The notes under the pieces: generated by a model
What the model was told of the DNA's origin: nothing
The model's database searches: none
The model's input: only the letters and a program-made list of their open reading frames with translations
Translations under genes and position numbers: made by a program
Shown here: in pieces, positions 5,644-11,369 of the stretch
How positions within the stretch are numbered: the stretch's first letter is position 1
How the letters are laid out: every line of letters starts with the position of its first letter
Source: JBKPFU01 sp046728975
GTDB taxonomy: Bacteria; Actinomycetota; Thermoleophilia; Gaiellales; Gaiellaceae
Reading direction: 5' to 3'
Assembly: GCA_046728975.1 (NCBI GenBank)
Contig: JBKPFU010000133.1
Span: 1 to 12,104, forward strand
Length of the DNA stretch: 12,104 bases

Positions 5644-6477
5644 ATGGGGCTCGCACGCCTGCTTCCACGTCCGGGTCAAAGGGACGAAAACACGCAAGGT
5701 CCGAGGGTGGCAAAGGTCATCGCATTCGCGAACCAGAAAGGCGGCGTCGCCAAGACGACGACGACCCTGAACCTCGGCGTCGCGTTTGCCGAGCAGGGTT
5801 TGCGCGTGCTGCTCATCGATCTCGACCCGCAGGGGAACCTGACGATGAGCCAGGGCCTCAACCCGGATTCGATCGAGCGGTCGATGTTCGACGTTCTCGT
5901 TCACCGCCTTCCGATCGAGGAGGTAATCGAGGAGACGGAGGTCGAGCTCGCGGTCTCGTCGATCGATCTCGCCGGCGCGGAGCTCGCTCTTTCCAGCCTG
6001 ATCGGGCGCGAGCGCGCGCTCGAGAAGGCGCTCGAGCCCATCAAGGAGCGATACGACTACGTGCTCGTCGACACCCCGCCGTCCTTGGGCCTCCTCACAA
6101 TCAACGCATTGGTGGCCTCGAACGGCGTCATCGTCCCCGTCCAGTGCGAGTACCTGTCGCTCCGCGGCCTCGTCCAGCTCGAGAACACGCTGTCGATGAT
6201 CCGCGAGAACCTCAACCCTGACGTCGAGATCCAGGGGATCCTCCCGACGATGTTCGACAACCGCACGCTGCACTCGCGCGAGGCGGTCGAGATCCTTCAG
6301 GAGAACTTCGGGCAGCTCGTGTTCGACACCAAAATTCGCAAGACCATTCGTTATGCGGAGGCACCCGTCCGCGGGACGTCGGTGCTGAAGTACGACCCCG
6401 GCGGAACCGCCGCGGAGGCGTACCGCGAGCTGGCGAAGGAGGTGCTCAATGGCGCGAAGGCGCGCGAGCATGCATGA
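5644..6477 (+). CDS. parA: ParA/MinD-family ATPase (chromosome partitioning type)
   Basis: A 277-residue P-loop ATPase that would act by ATP-dependent dimerisation on DNA or membrane to position cargo. The deviant Walker A is KGGVAKTT (32-39) with signature lysine K32 and P-loop lysine K37; the A' segment is DLDPQGN (59-65) and Walker B is VDTPP (142-146). The conserved PVQCEYLSLRGL segment (165-176) is typical of chromosomal ParA/Soj. Residues 1-21 (MGLARLLPRPGQRDENTQGP and R21) are not expected from the family, whose proteins usually begin at about the GTG-coded V22 (5707). The ATG at 5644 has the better ribosome site, so I kept it. No parB is in the window. The last 29 bases overlap the FtsZ gene, pointing to co-translation and a role linked to division rather than, or besides, segregation. 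Confidence 0.92.
   Translation: MGLARLLPRPGQRDENTQGPRVAKVIAFANQKGGVAKTTTTLNLGVAFAEQGLRVLLIDLDPQGNLTMSQGLNPDSIERSMFDVLVHRLPIEEVIEETEVELAVSSIDLAGAELALSSLIGRERALEKALEPIKERYDYVLVDTPPSLGLLTINALVASNGVIVPVQCEYLSLRGLVQLENTLSMIRENLNPDVEIQGILPTMFDNRTLHSREAVEILQENFGQLVFDTKIRKTIRYAEAPVRGTSVLKYDPGGTAAEAYRELAKEVLNGAKAREHA
6436..6443 (+). promoter_or_regulatory. Strong Shine-Dalgarno deciding the FtsZ start
   Basis: AAGGAGGT at 6436-6443 is a full match to the anti-Shine-Dalgarno and stands 5 bases before the ATG at 6449. It lies inside the parA coding sequence. It favours 6449 over the in-frame ATG at 6470. Confidence 0.75.
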
Positions 6478-7747
6478 GGGTCCTCTCGCGGAGCTCTTCC
6501 GCGCCACCGAGGCGGCCCAGAAGCAGGCAGAGAAGGAGGACGTACCGGAGCCGCAGGAGGCGACGGTCGAGCACGTTCCGGACTTCGTGCAGGAGCAGTC
6601 CGAATCGGCGCCTGCGGCGCCGGAACCTCCGGCGCCGGCCCCGGCGCCGGAACCGCCGCCTCGACGCGACGATCGCCAGCTTCGCGTCATCGAGCCGCTT
6701 CCCGAGCCGCCACCGCGGCTGCACCGCGTGCCACGAGCGGACGCGGCCACGTACCTGGCCGTGATCCGCGTGGTTGGCGTCGGCGGAGCCGGCCTGAACG
6801 CGCTCGATCGGATGATGGACGCGGGTATCGCGCAGGTCGAGTTCGTCGCCGTCAATACCGACATTCAGCAGCTGCAGATGAGCGACGCTCCGGTGAAGAT
6901 CCACATCGGCCGCGATCTGACCGAGGGCCTCGGCTCGGGCGCGGACCCCGATCTTGGGCGACGCGCGGCGGAAGAGGCGTACGACCAGATCAAGCACGCT
7001 CTCCGCGGCTCCGACATGGTTTTCGTGACGGCCGGCGAGGGCGGCGGCACCGGGTCGGGCGCTGCCCCGATCGTGGCCCGGATCGCGAAAGAGCTCGGCG
7101 CCCTGACGGTCGGCATCGTCACGACGCCGTTCCGCTTCGAGGGCACGCGCCGCCGCAGCACGGCCGAGCAGGGCGTCGACGAGCTGCGCGCGAACTGCGA
7201 CACCGTCATCGTGATCCCGAACGAGCGCCTGCTCGAGGTGCTCGACCGTGAGACGTCGATGCTGGATGCGTTTCGCATCGCCGACGACGTGCTTCGCCAG
7301 GGGGTCCAGGGGATCTGCGACCTGATCACGCTTCCGGGGCTGATCAACCTCGACTTCGCAGACGTCCGCACGATCATGAAAGACGCGGGCTCCGCGCTGA
7401 TGGGGATTGGCTTCTCGACGAGCGAAAACCGCGCGCGGGAGGCCGCGGAGCGGGCTCTGCGCTCGCCCCTGATCGACCGGCAGGTCCTGGGCGCGAGGGG
7501 AATCCTCCTCTCGATCGCCGGTGGCGACGATCTGTCCCTCTACGAGGTCAACGAAGCCGCCGAGGTCGTTCGCCAAGCCGCGACCGAAGACACGAACATC
7601 ATCTTCGGCGCGACGATCGACGAGCGGCTGAACGGGCAGGTCTGGGTGACAGTGATCGCGACGGGCTTCGCGGATCGGCGCGCGCCGCGCGGCGTCGCGG
7701 CCGCCTCGGGCGAGGACCAGCTCGAGCCGCCGAGCTTCATGAGCTGA
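6449..7747 (+). CDS. ftsZ: FtsZ-family tubulin-like GTPase with long N-terminal extension
   Basis: A 432-residue FtsZ homologue. The GTPase core runs from about residue 103 (VIRVVGVGGAGLNALDRM) to about 408. The tubulin signature reads AGEGGGTGSGAAP (195-207) where most FtsZ have GMGGGTGTG. The nucleotide-contact residues in PFRFEGTRRR (E231, R235) and the T7 synergy loop NLDFADVRTIM (300-310, D302 and D305) are present, so it should polymerise and hydrolyse GTP. Residues 1-102 are an extension: an amphipathic helix (PLAELFRATEAAQKQAE, 12-28), then a Pro/Ala/Glu-rich linker. The C-terminal linker is very short and the end (DQLEPPSFM, 423-431) resembles the conserved FtsZ tail peptide. The gene overlaps parA by 29 bases. 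It may be a second FtsZ paralogue rather than the main ring protein; the window cannot tell. Confidence 0.93.
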   Translation: MARRRASMHEGPLAELFRATEAAQKQAEKEDVPEPQEATVEHVPDFVQEQSESAPAAPEPPAPAPAPEPPPRRDDRQLRVIEPLPEPPPRLHRVPRADAATYLAVIRVVGVGGAGLNALDRMMDAGIAQVEFVAVNTDIQQLQMSDAPVKIHIGRDLTEGLGSGADPDLGRRAAEEAYDQIKHALRGSDMVFVTAGEGGGTGSGAAPIVARIAKELGALTVGIVTTPFRFEGTRRRSTAEQGVDELRANCDTVIVIPNERLLEVLDRETSMLDAFRIADDVLRQGVQGICDLITLPGLINLDFADVRTIMKDAGSALMGIGFSTSENRAREAAERALRSPLIDRQVLGARGILLSIAGGDDLSLYEVNEAAEVVRQAATEDTNIIFGATIDERLNGQVWVTVIATGFADRRAPRGVAAASGEDQLEPPSFMS

Positions 7748-7748
7748 C

Positions 7749-8706
7749 CTGCCCAGGACGCTCGTCCTCTCGTACTTCGAAGAGAAGGATCTCGGCAAGA
7801 TCCTCGCGGCGGTCCGCGGGGCCGGGATGCCGGGAAACACGCCGATCTACCTCGGCAGCTACGGCATCAGCGCCGGGATCGCGCAGGGGGTGCATGGGCT
7901 CCCCGGCGCGAGATACGCGCCGATGTTCCCGATCCTTCCGCACCCGTTCTACTGGGAGCGGCGACGGCTGCCGCCGAAGGACGATGCGAAGCTCCAACCG
8001 AGGTTCCGGGGCGAGATTCCACCGTTCTCGAGGCTTCCGCGTCTTTCGCCAGACGACCGCTTGCGGTGGGGAGTCGAGCTCGGCGGCCGCTTCCGCGACG
8101 CGATTCGTGCCGCGCGCGCCGACGGCGTCGCGGTCGAAACGTGACAGCTCGACGAGATCATGGCGGAGTGCGTTGCCCGGGGCGGCCTGCCCCTCCGGCA
8201 CTTCGTCCGCGGCGTTCTGCGCGGCCTACATCTCGGGCGGCGGCCGCTCGGCGACGGGCGGATCCAGGGGCTCGTCTGGATGGCCCACACCGCGTTCCCG
8301 CTCGCGCGTCGACGCCCCCATCTCGAGCTGAGCACCTTCTGGCGCCAGCTGAACCTGTCGGCGCTGCGTCTCGTCGGCGAGGAGTACCCCGACTTCGTCG
8401 GCGACCCCCGAGCCGTCGCGCGCGTGTTCGGGCAGGGCCAGCGCGATCTCGCGGCGGGTGGGCCCGTCCGCCGGGCGCTCGCGCGGAAGTACGTGGCGGG
8501 GATGACGCCCGGGTACAGGCTGGGCGTCGGCATCGGCGGCAACGTCCGCCACCTACCGAGGGCGGAAGTGAACCGCTGGCGGGAGACCTACGTACGCGCG
8601 CGCGGAAGCGGGGGTGGCCGGCTTCGCCGAGTTCACGCTGCGGTTCGGGAACGCGCGTGTGACGGTGCTCCGCGACGTGATGTCGACGTTGGCGCGGTAC
8701 CTCTAG
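7749..8706 (+). pseudogene. Unidentified gene broken by a stop and a frameshift
   Basis: Frame 3 reads as one soluble protein from CTG 7749 (LPRTLVLSYFEEKDLGKIL) but is cut by TGA at 8142-8144, in VAVET-stop-QLDEIM, after which the same frame continues in the same style. At the (CG)5 run 8595-8604 the sensible reading moves to frame 1, giving AGFAEFTLRFGNARVTVLRD and ending at TAG 8704-8706. Restoring one CG unit and reading TGA as TGG gives a single protein of about 319 residues. No ATG, GTG or TTG precedes the CTG in frame, so the start may be CTG or also lost; the first standard start is ATG 7827. As the sequence stands it would yield fragments 7827-8144 and 8160-8717. Family not recognised; no known domain motif seen. 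Either a decaying gene or sequence errors. Confidence 0.72.
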
Positions 8707-8709
8707 GCT
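8704..8709 (+). promoter_or_regulatory. -10-like hexamer TAGGCT before the gamma-glutamyltransferase gene
   Basis: TAGGCT stands 7 bases before the ATG at 8717 and uses the TAG stop of the preceding broken gene. There is no Shine-Dalgarno. GTCGAC at 8682-8687 is 16 bases upstream and weakly -35-like. A leaderless start is suggested, not shown. Confidence 0.38.
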
Positions 8710-8716
8710 TGCCCTG

Positions 8717-10246
8717 ATGAGAGGAGCAGTCGCGGCCGGGCACCCGCTGACCGCCCAGGCCGGCGCCGAGGTCCTCGCCGAGGGCGGCAACGCCGTGGAC
8801 GCGTGCATCGCCGCGGCGTGCGTCTCGTGGGTCGCCGAGAGCCCTTTGACGGGCCCCGCGGCCGGGGGGTTCATGCTCGTCCACCGCGCGCGCGACAACA
8901 CCGATCGACTGCTCGATTTCTTCGTCGCGGTTCCGGGCCTGGGCCTGGGCTCGGACGAGGCCGTCGCCGAGATGGAGACGGTGAAGGTCACGTTCGACCA
9001 CGACACGACCCAGGTGTTCCGGATCGGGGCGGCGTCCTGCGCCGTCCCGGGAGCGGTCGCCGGGCTCGAGCACGCTCACCGGGCATACGGGACCATCCGC
9101 TGGGCGCGGCTGCTGGAGCCGGCGATCCGGGCCGCGCGAGAGGGGGTGGAGGTCATTCCTCCGCAGGCCTACCTGCACGCGATCCTCGACCTGATCCTGC
9201 GCCACGACGAGGACGGCCGCGAGATCTATGGACCGAGAGGAGCAGCACTGCTCGCGGGGGAGCGACTCGTCATGACCGATCTCGCTGAGACGCTCGAGGT
9301 GCTCGCGCGCGCGGGCGCGTCGGCGTTCTACGAAGGCGAGTTGGGGCAGGCGCTCGTCGGCCACGTGCGCGGTCACGGCGGCACGATCACGCTCGACGAC
9401 CTTCGTTCATACCGCGTCATCCGCCGCCGGCCGATCCGCGTCCCCTCCGGCGGTCATGTGTTCGTGACGAACCCGCCCCCCTCGTCCGGCGGCGCCTTGA
9501 TCGGGTACGGGCTCCTGCTTCTCGATCAGGCCGGCCCAGGCGGCCCGCCCGGAAGTGCCGACGCAATGGCGCGCCTCGTCGAGGTGATGCGCGAGCAGAA
9601 CCGCGCGCGTCAGGAAGCATTCGCGGCAGAGCTCTTCCGAGGCGGACTGACACGGCGCCTTTACGCGTCGAACGTCGTCGCCGAGGCAGCCAGCCGTCTG
9701 GGCAACACCACACACATCTCCGTCGTCGACGAGCGGGGTAACGCAGCCTCAATGACAGCGTCAACGGGGTCGGGCGCCGGCGTCGTCGTCCCGGCGACGG
9801 GAATCCACCTGAACAACATGCTCGGCGAGTACGACCTGAGCCCGGAAGGCGCGCGGACGCAGGCCGGCAGGAGGCTCACCAGCATGATGGCGCCCTCGCT
9901 CGTCCTGCGCGATGGCCGTCCACGGCTCGTCGTGGGCAGCGCCGGCTCGGTTCGCCTTCGCGGAGCGATCCTCCAAATCGTGGTCAACGTCATCCTGCAC
10001 GGACAGCCGATCGACGAAGCGATCGCGCGGCCGCGCGTGCACCTCGAGGAACCGCACGTCCACTGCGAGGGCGGGGCCGATCCAGCGGAGCTCGACCGGC
10101 TCGCCGCCATGGGTTACGAGCTCGTCCGCTGGCGCCGCCACAACCTCTACTTCGGCGGAGCGTCCGGCGTCGAGTTCCGGGACGACGGCACGCTCGCCGC
10201 GGCCGGGGATCCGCGCCGCGGAGGACACGGCGTCGTCGTCGAATAA
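8717..10246 (+). CDS. Gamma-glutamyltransferase family protein
   Basis: A 509-residue Ntn-hydrolase of the gamma-glutamyltranspeptidase family, which cleaves itself before a threonine and then hydrolyses or transfers gamma-glutamyl groups, for example from glutathione. The N-terminal region has the family pattern AAGHPLTAQAGAEVLAEGGN (6-25) and GPAAGGFMLV (46-55). The autocleavage site is N330/T331 in NTTHISVVDERGN; T331 would be the nucleophile. GIHLNNML (362-369) and the GSAGS loop (407-411) fit the active site. Unlike classical periplasmic enzymes of about 580 residues it has no signal peptide: it begins straight at the conserved core, so it is probably cytoplasmic. Substrate uncertain; some relatives are cephalosporin acylases. 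It follows the broken gene by 10 bases and precedes a GNAT gene by 7. Confidence 0.92.
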   Translation: MRGAVAAGHPLTAQAGAEVLAEGGNAVDACIAAACVSWVAESPLTGPAAGGFMLVHRARDNTDRLLDFFVAVPGLGLGSDEAVAEMETVKVTFDHDTTQVFRIGAASCAVPGAVAGLEHAHRAYGTIRWARLLEPAIRAAREGVEVIPPQAYLHAILDLILRHDEDGREIYGPRGAALLAGERLVMTDLAETLEVLARAGASAFYEGELGQALVGHVRGHGGTITLDDLRSYRVIRRRPIRVPSGGHVFVTNPPPSSGGALIGYGLLLLDQAGPGGPPGSADAMARLVEVMREQNRARQEAFAAELFRGGLTRRLYASNVVAEAASRLGNTTHISVVDERGNAASMTASTGSGAGVVVPATGIHLNNMLGEYDLSPEGARTQAGRRLTSMMAPSLVLRDGRPRLVVGSAGSVRLRGAILQIVVNVILHGQPIDEAIARPRVHLEEPHVHCEGGADPAELDRLAAMGYELVRWRRHNLYFGGASGVEFRDDGTLAAAGDPRRGGHGVVVE

Positions 10247-10253
10247 GCGTCGC

Positions 10254-10766
10254 ATGAGCGACTTCGTGATCCGCTCGGCTAGACCCTCCGACGCCGCGGC
10301 GCTCGTCGCTCTCGGTAGGGAGGTCAGCGCCGAGCCGGAAGGCTGGCTGACCGCCCGTGGGTGGCGGGGCGTCGGCGACGAGCGCCGTTACCTGCGGGCG
10401 ATCCGGCGGTCGCCGGACGCCGCCGTGTTCGTCGCGGAGGCCCCTGAAGGCATCGTCGCGCGACTGTCTCTCGCGCGTGACACCAATCCCGCCAGCGCGC
10501 ATGTCGCCGACCTCGGGCTCCTCGTTGCGGCGTCCCACCGTCGTCGTGGCATCGGGCGCGCGCTGCTCGAGCAGGCGGTTGAGTGGGCGCGCGAGGTGGG
10601 CGTCGGGAAGATCGAGCTGCACGTCTTCCCACACAACGAGCCCGCGATCCGCCTCTACGAGCGCTTCGGGTTCGAGCGCGAGGGACTCCGCAGGCGCCAC
10701 TTTCGACGAAACGGTGACGTCTTGGACGCCGTTCTGATGGCGCTGGAGGTCCGCTCCCTAGACTGA
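10254..10766 (+). CDS. GNAT-family N-acetyltransferase
   Basis: A 170-residue acyltransferase. The acetyl-CoA binding motif A is ADLGLLVAASHRRRGIGRAL (85-104), with the R-x-x-G-x-G/A turn as R96-R-R-G-I-G-R102. Motif B follows as ELHVFPHNEPAIRLYERFGF (121-140), with the N-x-x-A-x-x-L-Y-x-x-x-G-F pattern of the RimI/PhnO-like group. The N-terminus (FVIRSARPSDAAALVAL) is the usual first strand and helix. Cytoplasmic; the acceptor (protein N-terminus, amino acid, antibiotic or small amine) cannot be told. The ATG at 10254 is chosen because it starts just before the typical first strand and 7 bases after the preceding stop. No ribosome site is visible. Likely co-transcribed with the gene before it. 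Confidence 0.92.
   Translation: MSDFVIRSARPSDAAALVALGREVSAEPEGWLTARGWRGVGDERRYLRAIRRSPDAAVFVAEAPEGIVARLSLARDTNPASAHVADLGLLVAASHRRRGIGRALLEQAVEWAREVGVGKIELHVFPHNEPAIRLYERFGFEREGLRRRHFRRNGDVLDAVLMALEVRSLD
10759..10764 (+). promoter_or_regulatory. -10-like hexamer TAGACT before the DedA gene
   Basis: TAGACT lies 8 bases before the GTG at 10773, inside the last codons of the GNAT gene. The DedA start has no ribosome binding site, so an internal leaderless promoter is possible. No -35 is evident. Confidence 0.35.
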
Positions 10767-10772
10767 GCGCGC

Positions 10773-11369
10773 GTGGAGCACTTCGTCGAGAGCTACGGCC
10801 TCGTCGTTCTCTTCCTGCTGATCGCCCTCGAGTCGGCAGGCGTGCCGCTGCCCGGAGAGACGGCGCTCATCGCTGCGGCCGTCCTCGCCTCGGACGGACA
10901 TTTCGACATCGTCTGGGTAATCGTGGTTGCGTCCGCGGCAGCGATCATCGGCGACAACGTCGGCTACTGGCTCGGTCGCGTCGGCGGACGGCGTCTCCTG
11001 ACCCGTTGGAAGCGCGCCAGCCGCCACGCGGAGCGCGCCCTCCCGAAGGCGGAGCAGTTCTTCGCCCGCCACGGCGGGAAGACCGTGTTCATCGGAAGAT
11101 TCATCGCGATCCTGCGGATCACCGCGGCCTGGCTCGCCGGGATCAGCAAGATGCCGTGGTGGCGCTTCCTGCTCTGGAATGCCGCGGGCGGCATCGCCTG
11201 GGCGACGCTGGTCGGCCTCGTCGCCTACTACGGGGGCAAGGCGGCCGCCGACGCGCTCGAACGGTATGGGCTAGTCGGCGGCGCCGTGATGCTCGTGATC
11301 GCGGTCGCCGGATTCCTGCTTTTCCGCTCCTGGAGGCGTCGGATGCTGGGCGCAGAGACCGAGATCTAA
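10773..11369 (+). CDS. DedA-family membrane protein (SNARE-associated/VTT type)
   Basis: A 198-residue polytopic membrane protein. Hydrophobic segments lie at about residues 8-38, 46-68, 105-123, 131-152 and 166-185. Family landmarks are ESAGVPLPGET (20-30), GDNVGYWLGR (60-69) with D61, and the GRF-x-x-x-x-R segment FIGRFIAILR (106-115) with R109 and R115. The usual proline in GRFxP is alanine here. DedA proteins act in the inner membrane; members have been shown to move undecaprenyl phosphate or support membrane energetics, and this one could serve cell-envelope lipid recycling. The GTG start is the first in the frame giving the normal N-terminus, 6 bases after the GNAT stop. Its TAA shares bases with the stop of the convergent gene. 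Confidence 0.92.
   Translation: MEHFVESYGLVVLFLLIALESAGVPLPGETALIAAAVLASDGHFDIVWVIVVASAAAIIGDNVGYWLGRVGGRRLLTRWKRASRHAERALPKAEQFFARHGGKTVFIGRFIAILRITAAWLAGISKMPWWRFLLWNAAGGIAWATLVGLVAYYGGKAAADALERYGLVGGAVMLVIAVAGFLLFRSWRRRMLGAETEI

Noticed and set aside
6616..6661. Repeated CGGCGCCGG units in the ftsZ N-terminal region
   Set aside because: Explained by codons for the Pro/Ala/Glu-rich linker; no separate DNA element needed.
5323..6864. A 513-codon open frame on the minus strand across the kinase end, parA and the ftsZ start
   Set aside because: It is antisense to clearly recognised genes, has no domain, and its composition is that expected from GC-rich codon bias on the opposite strand.
6446..7840. 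A 464-codon minus-strand frame opposite ftsZ
   Set aside because: Entirely opposite a well-supported FtsZ with intact motifs; low-complexity Arg/Asp/Ala composition typical of a shadow frame.
8142..8144. TGA as a recoded selenocysteine or tryptophan codon
   Set aside because: No selenocysteine-insertion hairpin was evident, many other genes here stop at TGA, and a nearby frameshift makes gene decay or sequence error simpler.
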